Positions 1-9,344 of a stretch of DNA of 64,000 nt are shown here, piece after piece. The position numbers were made by a program, and so were the translations under genes. Positions within the stretch are counted from its first letter, which is position 1, and each line of letters opens with the position of its first letter. This DNA is from Paenibacillus sp. FSL H8-0048 (GTDB lineage: Bacteria > Bacillota > Bacilli > Paenibacillales > Paenibacillaceae): positions 5,828,001-5,892,000 of the forward strand of contig NZ_JBBODF010000001.1 of the NCBI RefSeq assembly GCF_038002825.1, written 5' to 3'. The notes under the pieces are model-generated. The model did no database searches. It saw only the letters and a program-made list of their open reading frames with translations, and was not told the DNA's origin.

Positions 1-162
1 TATATTTTTGAAATGGCTGTAAGGGGCAGTGTGGCTGACTTCACATTCGGCGGCAACCTTCCGCAGGGAAAAGCTGCTGATGCCGTCCGAATTAATTAGC
101 TTGATACCTGCTTCTATAAGCTGATTGCGTAAATTTCCGTGGTGGTAGGGTTTAGCCTTCAA
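1..162 (-). CDS. TetR-family transcriptional regulator, 5' part only
   Basis: The minus strand reads open from a TTG at 162 (preceded by AAAGGAAGAA) to the window edge, giving 54 codons that begin MKAKPYHHGNLRNQL. The stretch SFSLRKVAAECEVSHTAPY is the helix-turn-helix of a TetR-type repressor (FSLRxVAxxxGVSxxAxYxHF), so DNA binding is well supported; the ligand-binding C-terminus lies outside the window. It is divergent from fabH. Two palindromes between the genes fit TetR operators, so autoregulation and possible control of the divergent promoter are inferred. The start codon is uncertain because no ATG fits. Regulators of this kind often answer to small hydrophobic ligands, but nothing here identifies the ligand. 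Confidence 0.8.
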   Translation of the reverse strand, partial: MKAKPYHHGNLRNQLIEAGIKLINSDGISSFSLRKVAAECEVSHTAPYSHFKNI

Positions 163-194
163 AGGTACCGTTCTTCCTTTCCTTCTTGACTGAT

Positions 195-249
195 ATCTTA
201 ACAATGTAAAGATTGTAGCATGTGTTTGCGATCTTTACAATGTCAAGAT
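195..249. promoter_or_regulatory. Tandem 19-bp palindromes, likely TetR operators
   Basis: Two near-identical odd palindromes, ATCTTAACAATGTAAAGAT (195-213) and ATCTTTACAATGTCAAGAT (231-249), have 9-base arms around a central A and one mismatched pair each. Their centres (204 and 240) are 36 bp apart. They start about 33 bp upstream of the TetR start codon. Size, symmetry and place fit operators of that regulator; binding is inferred. Confidence 0.75.
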
Positions 250-282
250 GTGATTGCCGCTAGGCGATTCCGGGTATACATT

Positions 283-328
283 TTGCAAAATAGTCAGGAG
301 CAGGTTATAATTAGTACCAAGTACTAAT
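283..328 (+). promoter_or_regulatory. fabH promoter with FapR-type operator
   Basis: A sigma-A promoter is visible as TTGCAA (283-288), a 17-bp spacer and TATAAT (306-311). The palindrome ATTAGTACCAAGTACTAAT (310-328) overlaps the -10 box and presumed start site. It matches the known FapR operator pattern (TTAGTACC...TACTAA), and a further half-like copy GATACTAAT follows at 333-341. FapR represses fatty acid synthesis genes, including fabH copies, in Bacillus and is relieved by malonyl-CoA. Confidence 0.8.
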
Positions 329-366
329 ATCTGATACTAATAAATCGAAAAGCTGAGGTGGATCAT

Positions 367-1377
367 ATGACAGGTGCAAAAATAACAGCGATCGGCTCTT
401 ACGTGCCGGCCCGCAGACTTACGAATCAGGATCTGGAGCAGATGGTGGATACCAATGATGAGTGGATTGTGCAGCGGACGGGTATCCGGGAGCGCAGAAT
501 CAGCCGCGAGGATGAATATACCAGTGATCTGTGTGCAGCCGCCGCCTTGGATATGATGAAGCGTTATGGCAAAAGCGTACAGGATGTCGATATGGTGCTT
601 GTGGCGACCAGTACGCCTGACTTTTCTTTTCCATCTGTGGCCTCGATTGTACAAAATACCCTTGGCATTCCGCTGACTGCGGGAGCGATAGATCTGAGCG
701 CTGCCTGCGCCGGATTCGTGTATGCTCTGCATACGGCTCACGCGCTGGTGTCTTCTGGACTGCATCATAAGGTGCTGGTCATCGGTGCCGATACGCTGTC
801 CAAGATCACAGATTATACGGACCGCAGCACCTGTATTCTGTTCGGGGATGGTGCAGGGGCCGTGCTGGTGGAGAGCGGCGGGGAGCAGGACGACTTCATG
901 GGATACCATCTCGGCAGTGACGGAAGCGGAGCGCAGCATGTCTACCGCACAGGGCTGGCGGACAAGGTGAACGGAGTAGAGCTCTCCGGGACAGGGCTCT
1001 TGGTGCAAAATGGCCGGGAAGTGTTCAAGTGGGCGGTACGTACGGTTCCGCAGGGAGTACAGCAGGTGCTGAAGAATGCCGGAGCAGATCTTGCGGAAGT
1101 TGACTGGTTCATCCCGCACAGCGCCAATCTGCGGATGATTGAACCCATCTGTGAACGGCTGAATTATCCGCTGGAGCAGGCACTTTACAGTCTTGAAGCC
1201 TTCGGCAATACCTCGGCAGCCAGTATTCCGCTTGCGCTTGATCTGGGTATCCGTGAAGGGAAGGTGCGCAGCGGCCAGCAGGTGCTGCTGTACGGATTCG
1301 GTGCGGGTCTTAGTCATGCGGGTCAACTGGTTAGGCTGTCGCTGGACCCTCAGGTAGCTGAGCCTATCGCGCTGTGA
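367..1377 (+). CDS. fabH: beta-ketoacyl-ACP synthase III (FabH)
   Basis: FabH condenses an acyl-CoA primer with malonyl-ACP to start fatty acid synthesis; branched-chain primers are usual in Bacillales. The 336-residue product has the family's usual length. The triad is visible: Cys114 in LSAACAGFVYAL, His251 in FIPHSANLRM and Asn281 in FGNTSAAS. The ATG at 367 is chosen over the in-frame GTG at 358 because GAGGTGGA then sits about 6 bases upstream. The gene stands alone, without fabF, so it resembles the second copy (FabHB/YhfB type) rather than the fabHA-fabF operon. The FapR-like site suggests control by malonyl-CoA level, and the neighbouring TetR protein may add a second input. Confidence 0.93.
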   Translation: MTGAKITAIGSYVPARRLTNQDLEQMVDTNDEWIVQRTGIRERRISREDEYTSDLCAAAALDMMKRYGKSVQDVDMVLVATSTPDFSFPSVASIVQNTLGIPLTAGAIDLSAACAGFVYALHTAHALVSSGLHHKVLVIGADTLSKITDYTDRSTCILFGDGAGAVLVESGGEQDDFMGYHLGSDGSGAQHVYRTGLADKVNGVELSGTGLLVQNGREVFKWAVRTVPQGVQQVLKNAGADLAEVDWFIPHSANLRMIEPICERLNYPLEQALYSLEAFGNTSAASIPLALDLGIREGKVRSGQQVLLYGFGAGLSHAGQLVRLSLDPQVAEPIAL

Positions 1378-1412
1378 TGGATTGAGGCAAAAGAAGCAAG
1401 GACAGGCCAATG

Positions 1413-1440
1413 TGGGGGCCAAGCCGAAAAATGGTCCCCA
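1413..1440. terminator. Hairpin downstream of fabH, possible terminator
   Basis: Arms TGGGGGCCA (413-421 of the second kilobase) and TGGTCCCCA (432-440) pair around a short loop 36 bases after the fabH stop, between convergent fabH and lacI. No good T-tract follows on either strand, so termination is only likely by position. Confidence 0.35.
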
Positions 1441-1493
1441 AAATCAGAAAAACGGTGCCTTGAAGCAGCCCGTTAAATGAGCGATTATAGTAT

Positions 1494-1507
1494 CGAAAGC
1501 GTTTTCG
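1494..1507. promoter_or_regulatory. LacI/CcpA-type palindrome, orphan
   Basis: CGAAAGCGTTTTCG is a palindrome with the AAGCG core of catabolite-responsive elements; it departs from the usual TG...CA ends. It lies between the 3' ends of fabH and lacI, not at a promoter, so its role is unclear. Confidence 0.35.
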
Positions 1508-1617
1508 TGTAGGTGCATCATGCAGCCAAGCGAAATTCTGAGCTGGAGGGGAGGGATCGCAGGGCGGGTCCGGAGAGGCAGAAATTCAGCGTTACGGCGA
1601 TCCATTGGTTCAAGCGT

Positions 1618-2649
1618 TCAGCGGTTCAAGTGCTTCAGCCCGCTGCCGCAGGATTCACGGACGATCAGCGCCGGTTCAACGACAAACGAGCCGCCTTCCG
1701 ACTGGTTATTGATGAGATCGAACAGCATATGGGCGGCGAGCACACCCAAGCGTTCCTTGTTCTGGCGGATGGTAGTCAGCGTAGGGCTGGTATACTTGCA
1801 AGCCTCGATATCGTCACAGCCGATGATAGCCACATCCTCGGGAACACGCAGGCCCTGTTCCTTCAGGGCGCGGACTGCGCCGAGGGCGAGCAGATCGGAA
1901 GCGGCGAAGACCGCTTTTGGCAAATCTCCCGATGCAATTAACGAGTTCATTGCCGCATACCCGCTGGGCTCGAAGAAGTCGTCGCCATGCACGAACCACT
2001 TAGGATTCATGACCAGGCCGAAGCCGGCAATGGCTCTGACATACCCTGCTTCCCGCAGGTTAGAGATGTCCGAATCCGCTGTACTGCCTATGAAGCCAAG
2101 CTCCCGGTGTCCGAGCAGGTAGAAATGCTCCACCACCTTGGAGGCAATCTGGTAATTGTCTGACATAACATAGCCGGACTTCTTGCCGGTCAGCTCAAGG
2201 TCGACCCCGATGCAGGGAATTTGACTCCGGTCGAGTTCCTGTATTGCAGGCTCCATCTGCTCTCCCGAGATAATGACACAGCCGTCCACATGGAAATGCA
2301 GGCAACGCGAATAGTAATCTCCGCTGTTAATGAACTTCTCATTCGAGAAGAAGATCAGGTCATACCCCAGCACTCCCATCTGCTTCTTGAACGAATTCAG
2401 CACCTCTACAAAAAAGGGATGGGTAAATTCCACATTCAGCTCACCGGCAAAAATAACCCCGATCAGATTCGACTTCTTGGTAGCCAGCGTCTTAGCGGAG
2501 CTTGAGGGGGTATATCCGGTTTGTTCGATGATTTCGAGCACTCTTCGTTTCGTTTTTTCGGAAACATCGCTGTAATTGTTCATGATTTTGGACACAGTCG
2601 ATACAGAGACCCCGGCCATTTCGGCAATTTTTTTGATATTCATTTGCAT
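1618..2649 (-). CDS. LacI-family transcriptional regulator
   Basis: A 343-residue LacI-type repressor. The N-terminal helix-turn-helix and hinge read NIKKIAEMAGVSVSTVSKIM, followed by a periplasmic-binding-protein-like sensor (GVIFAGELNVEFTHPFF, VIISGEQ, FAASDLLALGAVRAL, VAIIGCDDIEACKYTSP). The ATG at 2649 is preferred over the longer frame because GGGGGTGAG lies just upstream and it gives the family's usual N-terminus. It is divergent from the large GH16 glucanase gene, with a perfect LacI-type palindrome between them, so it most likely controls that gene in response to a sugar, perhaps a beta-glucan oligosaccharide (inference). The family is certain; the ligand is unknown. Confidence 0.9.
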   Translation of the reverse strand: MQMNIKKIAEMAGVSVSTVSKIMNNYSDVSEKTKRRVLEIIEQTGYTPSSSAKTLATKKSNLIGVIFAGELNVEFTHPFFVEVLNSFKKQMGVLGYDLIFFSNEKFINSGDYYSRCLHFHVDGCVIISGEQMEPAIQELDRSQIPCIGVDLELTGKKSGYVMSDNYQIASKVVEHFYLLGHRELGFIGSTADSDISNLREAGYVRAIAGFGLVMNPKWFVHGDDFFEPSGYAAMNSLIASGDLPKAVFAASDLLALGAVRALKEQGLRVPEDVAIIGCDDIEACKYTSPTLTTIRQNKERLGVLAAHMLFDLINNQSEGGSFVVEPALIVRESCGSGLKHLNR

Positions 2650-2834
2650 GTCTATGCTCACCCCCGCTGGATAGTTATAACAGGGCCAAAAGACGGGTAT
2701 GCCAGGGTTACTCAAGGCTACTGACCGTTCACTTGGACACTCTCTGCTGTCAAACAGCAGTCCTTTCTAGAGTCTATTCAACTTGCCGAAACAAGTCAAA
2801 GGTTAATTGCATTCAGAGGAATGGCACGGAGATA

Positions 2835-2852
2835 ATCGAAACCGATTTCGAT
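2835..2852. promoter_or_regulatory. LacI-type operator before the GH16 gene
   Basis: ATCGAAACCGATTTCGAT has perfect 7-base arms and the CG centre typical of LacI/GalR operators. It lies about 84 bases before the glucanase start codon and 186 bases before the divergent lacI start, so it could serve both promoters. Confidence 0.7.
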
Positions 2853-2935
2853 CCGGAGCTTGAAGGTAATTGGAGAGTAACGGACGGTGTTATTGAGCTA
2901 AGTTGAGACTCTAATTCAGAGGAGGCTTACACAGA

Positions 2936-5900
2936 ATGAAAAAGAAAATACCGGCGTTGTTAGCAGCCGCAATAATCGTTACCGGACTTCTATCGCCGCT
3001 GGGCAGCGGCGGGGCTGAGGCGGCGTCTGCTCTGAGCAGGCTGACAGCACCTGCGGAGACAACGGCCGCTTTGCAGGGCGGAAGCTCAGGGATTAGCGAT
3101 TTGAAAGCGTTTACCGATGTGAAAGAGGGCAGCTGGGCAGCTCAATCAGTGCAGCGCTGGAGCAGCAGCGGGGTGATCTCAGGCTACGGGGACGGCAGCT
3201 TCCGGCCGGAGCAGAAGGTGACCCGGGCAGAGTTCACGGCCATTATCAACCGGATTTTCGGCTATAAGGACATGGCGGCCGTGCTTCCGGCAGATGTCCC
3301 GGCGGGGGCCTGGTATAAGAACGATATTGCTAAAGCGGTAGCAGCGGGGTATCTGAGTGCAGATGCAGATCAGCGAATTGAACCTGCAGCTCCGCTGAAG
3401 CGCGGGGAGGCGGTTCTTGCGCTTCAGCAGATACTGAGGCTGGAGACGGAACGTCAAGCGAAGGACATGTATAGCGACCTGGCGGGAGCCGACAGTGCAG
3501 TAAGCGCTGCGGCGGATGCTTTTACGGCAGCAGGTTATATGCACGGCTATGCCGGAGGCTTATTCAAGCCGGACGGGAGGATCACCCGGGCCGAGCTGGC
3601 GAAGCTGGCGGATTCACTGGTGCCGGAGCTGCGCTCCGCAGCCGGGGAAGTGAAGCTGGGCAAGGTGAAGGGCAATGTGGTGCTGAGCCATGAGGATATT
3701 ACACTTAGCGACAGCATCATTGAAGGGAATCTCTATCTTACCGAGGGGATCGGGGAGGGAGAGCTCCGGCTGGAGGGAGTGCAGGTGAAGGGCACCACCT
3801 ATATCCGCGGCGGCGGTGAACATAGCGTGAGCCTGGTGAATTGTACTCTTGGGCCTGTTCAGGTGGCGAAGCCGAAGGGCAGCGTCCGCATCGTTGCCAG
3901 CGGGACGACAGCTACTGGAACAGTGTACCTTGATTCCGGTGCTATTCTGGAAGAAGGCGCGCTTACCGGGGAGGGCTTCGCCAATGTTGTACTCCCGGCA
4001 GGGGAGAGGGCGGTCACTCTTATTGGCAATTATGGGGTTGTATCCACCGCTGATGCCGCCGGAGGCAACCTTACGCTGAGCTTGTCAGGCCAGCTGTCCA
4101 AGCTGATCTGGAGTACTCCCGGCAAGCTGGTGCTGTTGAAACAAGCGCAGGTGGCTGAGCTGCTACTTACAGCCGGTGCCCGGGGCACTACGATTACGGG
4201 CAGCGGCAGCTTCGGGACCGTGCTGAATCAGGCCGAGGCTGTGACGGCCGGGGACATCGCGCTCAAGCCGGGCAGCCGCAGCAATCTGAATCTGGCCTCG
4301 CCGCAGGCCAGCCAGCCGCCTGTTGCTGCGGGGGGCGGGGAGACGGTAACGGCTACGCCGGAGCCGACACCGACGGCAACACCAGCGCCAGAGGTTACGC
4401 CGGAGCCAACGCCGATACCAACACCAGTGGTCACACCGGAGCCGACGCCAATACCGACGCCGGAACCGACGCTGATACCAACGCCGGAAGTTACGCCGGA
4501 ACCGACACCAATACCGACGCCGGAGCCAACGCCGATACCAACGCCGGAAGTTACGCCGGAACCGACACCAACGCCAGAGGTTACGCCGACGCCGACACCG
4601 ACGGCAACACCAGCGCCGACCAGTGATCCTTGGAGTCTGGTGTGGAATGATGAATTCGATGACAATGTCATTGATCCTGCGAAGTGGACCTATGATCTCG
4701 GAGATGGCACCGTTGTCGGAAATCCGGGCTGGGGCAATAATGAGCTGGAGTATTATACGAATGATCCGAAGAATGTGAAGGAGCAGGACGGCAAGCTAAT
4801 CATTACCGCGCGCAAGGAGCCAATGGGCGGCAAGCCGTACACTTCCACCAGAATTAAGACCAACGGCTTGTATAGCAAAATGTACGGCAAATTCGAGATC
4901 CGGGCGAAGGCACCGGCAGGCAAGGGGCTGTGGCCGGCGATCTGGATGCTGCCGGAGAATTATGTGTACGGCAATTGGGCGGCCTCCGGGGAGCTGGATA
5001 TTATGGAAGGCTGGGGCAGCCGTCCGAATGTAGTTGCCGGAACGATCCATTATGGTTCCCAGTGGCCGGATAATGTCTATTCCGGCAAGGAATATGTGCT
5101 GCCGGGCGGTTCTACTATTGAAGAATTCCACACTTACTCCATTGAATGGGAACCGGGTGAGATCCGCTGGTATGTGGACGGGGTGCTGTTCTCTACCAAG
5201 AATGACTGGTACAGCAAGAGTAGCGGACAGCCTGCGGTGAATGCGTATCCGGCACCGTTTAACCAGAAGTTCCACCTGCTGATGAATCTGGCAGTCGGCG
5301 GCAACTTCGATGGTAATCCTACGGAAGAAACGGTATTTCCGAGTTCCATGGAGATTGACTATGTCAGAATCTATGAACTGACAGGACGCGAATACCGCCA
5401 GCCGGTACCAGTGGAGCTGGCGAAGGAGCCTTATCTGGAGGGAGCGAAGCCGCCGCTGGCGGACGGCAACTTCATTTATAACAGCGGGTTCACGGAGCAG
5501 GTGGAGGGAGATCCCGGGATGGGCATTCCGAATACAGCCCACTGGGTAATGTACAAGGAGGAAGGCGCGGATGCAGCCCTATCCCTGGAGCAGGCAGGCG
5601 GCGTAAATCTCCTCAAGGTAAACATCTTGAAGCCGGGCGGCAACACCTATTCAATTCAGCCGCAGGCCATTGTCTCGCTGGCAAAGGGCAGATATTACAA
5701 GCTAAGCTTCGACGCTAGAACGGATACGGCAAGGGAATTCACAGCCCGGCTGACCGGAGGCGCACCGCTGGGCTTCCCGTCCTATTCCCCGGCATTCAAG
5801 GCAGTGCTGACCCCGCAGCTTCAGCATTACGAGACGATGTTCCAGATGAAGGAGAGCTCGGACAATGCCGCGCGGATTGAGTTCAACCTGGGGACCAATG

Positions 5901-8125
5901 CTTCCCCGGTCTGGCTCGGCAATGCACGGCTTGAAGAAATCGATAGCATTCCCTTCGATCATGACAGCGCCAAGACGCCGCTCGGCAGCGGCAACCATCT
6001 GTACAACGGCAGCTTCGATCTGGGCGAGCCGGACCGGATGAGCTATTGGCATATTGATGCTTCAGGAGGTGCGGAGGTTAATCCGCAGGTCGACACTGAA
6101 GGCCGCCTGAAGCTGGACATTACAGGCGCGGACTCTGGCGGCAGCGAGGTTACGCTGCAACAGAAGGGGATTTTCCTGGTGCAAGACCAGGATTACAAGC
6201 TGACCTTCGAGGCGGATAGCTCCTCCGCACGGACAGCAGTAGTTGAACTGCGCGGCTATGACGGCGTTGTCTATGCTTCCCAGCCGGTTCAGCTGAATGT
6301 GGGACAGCAGCAAGCTGAAGCGGTGTTCAAGAACTTCCCGGGAGGCAGCGACCGGCTTGGACAATTCGTTCTGCGTCTAAGCGGGGGCACCGGAACGGTG
6401 CTGCTGGATCAATTCGTACTGGTACGCACCAGCTCCTATTATGACCCTGATCTGACCTATTACCCGCTCTTGAACGGGGATTTCAGCTTCGGGCTTACAA
6501 GCTGGGAGCGGCTGCTGACAGAAGACGGCGGCCAGAGCACTGCGGCTGCGGTGGACGGGGCAGCGAAATTCAGTATTACGAACACCGGCAATCAGGCGTA
6601 TTCGGTGATGCTTTTCCAGAATAACCTGAGGGCTGCGGCGGGCTTGGATTATGTGGTTGAATTCGATGCCAGCTCAAGCGTGGCCCGGCAGATCAATGTG
6701 AAGGCAGAGAATGCGAGCTATTCTCCTTCCATGGATAAGACGGTGGAGCTGACACCAGAGATGAAGCATTACCGGTTCGAATTCCGGCAGGGGTCGAATG
6801 ATACGCTGTCATTGAAATTCCTGCTTGGCAAGGTGGGCGGGGTGAGCGTTCCGCAGAGTCATGACATCATCATCGACAATGTACGATTCGAGATCAAGGA
6901 CGCACCGGCGAAGCCGCAGGAGCTGCTCGCAGATTCCACAGCCAACCGGGTATCACAGCCAATTGAGCTTACCTTTATCCCGAAAGCGGAGTGGTCCGGC
7001 AGTATTAAGTCCGTTAAGGTGAACGGCGTCGCGCTTGCGGCGGAGCTGTACGATGTAGAGCCTGGAGCAATCACAATTCAGCCTGCCGCCTTCCCCGCAG
7101 AGGGAAGCTATATCATTACCGTGGAAGCTGAAGGTTATGTTAACGCTAGTGTGGTGCAGACCATTCTGGCGAGTGATGGCAATCTGGTCGTCAACGGATC
7201 ATTCACCAGCGGCAGCACAGGCTGGTCTATCTGGTCCGGCGAAGGCGGAGCTTCTTCCTTCCAAGTGGTGGACGGAGCAGCGGAGGTGCTGATCACGGCG
7301 GCGGGGTCACAAGCCTGGCACACCCAGCTCTATCAGGAGAAAATCCCGCTGGAAGCCGGTGCAACCTATGAGCTGAGCTTCAGAGCGAAATCTACCGTTC
7401 CCCGGCAGATTGTCGTGGAGTACAGCGGAACCTCTGCCCAGGCGGCTCAGGCGAAGTTCGGCATTACGGCCACATGGGCGACTTACAGCACACAGTTCAG
7501 TGTGACGAACGGCAACCCGCTGAAGCTGAATTATCTGATCGGCGCGACGCTGGGTGAGGATAAGACGGCGAACCATACGCCGCATACGATTTCTTTTGAC
7601 GATATCGTGCTTAGGAAAGTAACAGACGGACCGGACACGGAGCCTGCCAGCGGCACACTGGATAACGGCACATTCGATGCGCAGCCGGCTCTTAAGGGCT
7701 GGACCCAGTACTTCGAGGGTGCCGGAAATGCCGCAGTCCGGAATGGGGAGCTTGAGGTGTCGCTGGGCTTCACGGGATCTGCCAACTACGCCGCCCAGGT
7801 AGACTATAGGGATCTGAAGCTGACTCAGGGTAAAAGCTATACCTTGAACTTCAGCGCCCGTTCGGATATCAACCGTCATATTGAAGTAGCAGTCGAGCAT
7901 TTCGGAGGAGATTACACGAAGTATTTGCAGACAACCGCCGCTGCCTTGACTGGCGAAATTCAACGCTTCAGCTACACCTTCACCATGAACGGCGGAACGG
8001 ATGCAGGCGTTCATCTCGTCTTTCTGCTGGGGCTGAATCCCGGAAACAGCGCAGAGACGAATGCGGCTATCGAGGCAGGCAATCATATCTACATCGATGA
8101 TGTGAGTCTGGTGGAGAACCCGTAA
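2936..8125 (+). CDS. SLH-anchored multidomain GH16 endo-beta-1,3-glucanase
   Basis: A 1729-residue exported enzyme that probably cuts beta-1,3- or mixed-linkage glucan at the cell surface. In order: signal peptide (1 to about 30), three SLH domains (about 59-103, 118-165, 180-228) for wall anchoring, a beta-rich spacer (about 235-465), a Pro/Thr/Glu linker (about 471-561), the GH16 domain (about 563-820), then five CenC-like CBM4_9 modules starting near 842, 1018, 1177, 1415 and 1575. A DUF1533/Ig-like segment (about 1325-1410) separates modules three and four. The catalytic motif ELDIMEG holds Glu686 (nucleophile) and Glu691 (acid/base). AGAGGAGG precedes the ATG. Control by the divergent LacI is likely. 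Laminarinase specificity is inferred from family and architecture. Confidence 0.92.
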   Translation: MKKKIPALLAAAIIVTGLLSPLGSGGAEAASALSRLTAPAETTAALQGGSSGISDLKAFTDVKEGSWAAQSVQRWSSSGVISGYGDGSFRPEQKVTRAEFTAIINRIFGYKDMAAVLPADVPAGAWYKNDIAKAVAAGYLSADADQRIEPAAPLKRGEAVLALQQILRLETERQAKDMYSDLAGADSAVSAAADAFTAAGYMHGYAGGLFKPDGRITRAELAKLADSLVPELRSAAGEVKLGKVKGNVVLSHEDITLSDSIIEGNLYLTEGIGEGELRLEGVQVKGTTYIRGGGEHSVSLVNCTLGPVQVAKPKGSVRIVASGTTATGTVYLDSGAILEEGALTGEGFANVVLPAGERAVTLIGNYGVVSTADAAGGNLTLSLSGQLSKLIWSTPGKLVLLKQAQVAELLLTAGARGTTITGSGSFGTVLNQAEAVTAGDIALKPGSRSNLNLASPQASQPPVAAGGGETVTATPEPTPTATPAPEVTPEPTPIPTPVVTPEPTPIPTPEPTLIPTPEVTPEPTPIPTPEPTPIPTPEVTPEPTPTPEVTPTPTPTATPAPTSDPWSLVWNDEFDDNVIDPAKWTYDLGDGTVVGNPGWGNNELEYYTNDPKNVKEQDGKLIITARKEPMGGKPYTSTRIKTNGLYSKMYGKFEIRAKAPAGKGLWPAIWMLPENYVYGNWAASGELDIMEGWGSRPNVVAGTIHYGSQWPDNVYSGKEYVLPGGSTIEEFHTYSIEWEPGEIRWYVDGVLFSTKNDWYSKSSGQPAVNAYPAPFNQKFHLLMNLAVGGNFDGNPTEETVFPSSMEIDYVRIYELTGREYRQPVPVELAKEPYLEGAKPPLADGNFIYNSGFTEQVEGDPGMGIPNTAHWVMYKEEGADAALSLEQAGGVNLLKVNILKPGGNTYSIQPQAIVSLAKGRYYKLSFDARTDTAREFTARLTGGAPLGFPSYSPAFKAVLTPQLQHYETMFQMKESSDNAARIEFNLGTNASPVWLGNARLEEIDSIPFDHDSAKTPLGSGNHLYNGSFDLGEPDRMSYWHIDASGGAEVNPQVDTEGRLKLDITGADSGGSEVTLQQKGIFLVQDQDYKLTFEADSSSARTAVVELRGYDGVVYASQPVQLNVGQQQAEAVFKNFPGGSDRLGQFVLRLSGGTGTVLLDQFVLVRTSSYYDPDLTYYPLLNGDFSFGLTSWERLLTEDGGQSTAAAVDGAAKFSITNTGNQAYSVMLFQNNLRAAAGLDYVVEFDASSSVARQINVKAENASYSPSMDKTVELTPEMKHYRFEFRQGSNDTLSLKFLLGKVGGVSVPQSHDIIIDNVRFEIKDAPAKPQELLADSTANRVSQPIELTFIPKAEWSGSIKSVKVNGVALAAELYDVEPGAITIQPAAFPAEGSYIITVEAEGYVNASVVQTILASDGNLVVNGSFTSGSTGWSIWSGEGGASSFQVVDGAAEVLITAAGSQAWHTQLYQEKIPLEAGATYELSFRAKSTVPRQIVVEYSGTSAQAAQAKFGITATWATYSTQFSVTNGNPLKLNYLIGATLGEDKTANHTPHTISFDDIVLRKVTDGPDTEPASGTLDNGTFDAQPALKGWTQYFEGAGNAAVRNGELEVSLGFTGSANYAAQVDYRDLKLTQGKSYTLNFSARSDINRHIEVAVEHFGGDYTKYLQTTAAALTGEIQRFSYTFTMNGGTDAGVHLVFLLGLNPGNSAETNAAIEAGNHIYIDDVSLVENP
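4351..4623 (+). repeat. Pro-Thr-Glu linker repeats within the GH16 gene
   Basis: About 270 bases encode imperfect repeats of [13 protein letters not shown], a typical extended linker between the anchoring part and the catalytic domain. The nucleotide repeats (ccgacaccaataccgacgcc-like) are similar enough to permit length change by slippage. Confidence 0.8.
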
Positions 8126-8250
8126 GCTAACGAAAGACGGCACCGAAGCATGTGAGAACGGGGCTGTCCCAAAAGTAAATATTCTATAGGTGGAAACAAA
8201 ACCTGCAACTTTTTCAAAGCTTACCAAGTAAAAAAAGGAGCGATTCTCCG

Positions 8251-8795
8251 TTATTGGAGGATCGCTCCCTTGCATTTCTGGTCATTTGCTGCTTGCTTCA
8301 GCAGGTTGTGGGCGAGCGAAAGCCAACCGACCTCCAGCGTCACTTTTTCCAAGCCGCGAAGCAGAAAGCGCCGGAAGCCCCGGTTATTCTTTAATTGTCC
8401 AAATACACTTTCCGGCTCCGTCATTCGACGTACGGCCAATAGATAGCCTTCCTCGCTTCGGAGGATTTCTTTCGCCTGTTTCTGGTATCTAAGCCGCTCC
8501 AAACTGACTGCGATTTCCCGGTTTCCGCTTCCCTTCGTGCAGTTTTCTTTTAGCGGACAACCTCCGCAGCTTTGACTTTGGTAAGCATTTTAGGATGGTA
8601 GCTGTCACGGCCGCCGCCAGGATAGGCCGCGTTAAAAATGGCGTTGTCCAGCCGGTTGACGGCGGCATTCACGACGCGAACGAGGTGATTTTTCGGGATA
8701 TCTTCTTCCAGATCCATTGGCAAGCAAAGTTGGTCCATGGTATATTGAATGTACAAAGAAACCTCTCCTTTGAAATGGTTGTGTGGTAACTCCAT
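8251..8795 (-). pseudogene. IS1182-family transposase, internally deleted
   Basis: The first fragment (8795 down to about 8590) carries the IS1182 N-terminus, with MDQLCLPMDLEEDIP and HLVRVVNAAVNRLD, up to YHPKMLTK. It runs into a second frame giving the C-terminal part (SCGGCPLKENCTKGSGNRE, SEEGYLLAVRRMTEPESVFG, NNRGFRRFLLRG), which stops at 8251. Family members are usually about 450-550 residues, so roughly 300 residues including most of the DDE core are missing and the junction near 8580 is out of frame. It cannot be active. Confidence 0.88.
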
Positions 8796-8850
8796 TTTAA
8801 CAAAAGAGAGGTTTCTTTGTGTGATTTTAGAAAGATTTGAAGAACCTTTT

Positions 8851-9071
8851 CCCGCTTAAACAGCGGAGAGGACGGAACGATTGTGGAAAAGCGGCAGCGG
8901 TCGCCTTGGTCTCCGGATTTTCACCGTTAAGGGGAATGAAAAAAATCTGGAGAGCACAGCGATTGGAACAACGGTCCGTTCGCGCAGCGTTCACCCAAGT
9001 GCTCACGTTGATCCTACTACAAAATAAAGAGCTGTCCCAAGCAGCCACTTCATGGCTTTTGGGACAGCCCC
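8851..9071. repeat. Dispersed repeat PR1, copy A
   Basis: Begins CCCGCTTAAACAGCGGAG, runs through CGGATTTTCACCG, CGGAACAACGGTCCGTTC and CACCCAAGTGCTCACGTT, and ends in the hairpin GAGCTGTCCCAA...TTGGGACAGCCCC. It matches copies at 9345-9580 and 36295-36449. No coding sense; the open frame from 8837 is judged spurious. Confidence 0.8.
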
Positions 9072-9126
9072 GTTTTGATGCTTGTAGGGAAACTATAATT
9101 CCCCTGGTAGAAGATCATATGGACCA

Positions 9127-9306
9127 AATGTATGTGGAAAACAGTATACATTGTGCTCAAACGCAGGCGCATGGCCCGAATGCATGTGGAAAACAACATA
9201 CATTGGCTCAAACGCAGGCGCATGGCCCGAATGTATGCGGAAAACAGCATACATTGTGTCCAAATGCAGGCAATGGCCCGAATGTAAGTGAAAAACAGCA
9301 TACATT
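9127..9306. repeat. Array of four tandem hairpins, repeat PR2, first locus
   Basis: Four 26-base units start at 9127, 9179, 9230 and 9281 (spacing 51-52). Each has 9-base arms, AATGTATGC-type and GCATACATT-type, around an 8-base loop such as GGAAAACA. Some mismatches on one arm keep a partner (for instance TGTGG with ACAGTATAC). The links between units also repeat (CAAACGCAGGCGCATGGCCCG). The same four-unit array recurs at 36057-36236. I know no named family for it. Confidence 0.85.
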
Positions 9307-9344
9307 TGCCAACGTGCGGGTGTCCAGAATAGGTAGTGCCATTT

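Larger units (their letters stand above)
8160..9071 (-). mobile_element. Decayed IS1182-family insertion sequence
   Basis: A 16-base inverted repeat, GGGGCTGTCCCAAAAG, bounds the segment at 8160-8175 and, inverted, at 9056-9071. Inside are two fragments of an IS1182-type transposase on the minus strand. Upstream of the transposase, ACAAAGAAACCTCTC (about 8755-8769) pairs with GAGAGGTTTCTTTGT (about 8806-8820), with further pairing inward, a long hairpin over the transposase start. The right-hand 220 bases match a repeat also found without a transposase (9345, 36295), so the true right end is uncertain. Confidence 0.7.

Noticed and set aside
337-1422. A 361-residue minus-strand open frame
   Set aside because: It lies opposite fabH, has no recognisable domain, and fabH has complete catalytic motifs.
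4228-4671. A minus-strand Gly/Val-rich frame
   Set aside because: It is the complement of the Pro/Thr linker repeat of the GH16 gene.
9127-9306. A CRISPR array
   Set aside because: The intervals between units are themselves repeated, units are palindromic 26-mers at 51-bp spacing, and no cas gene is present.
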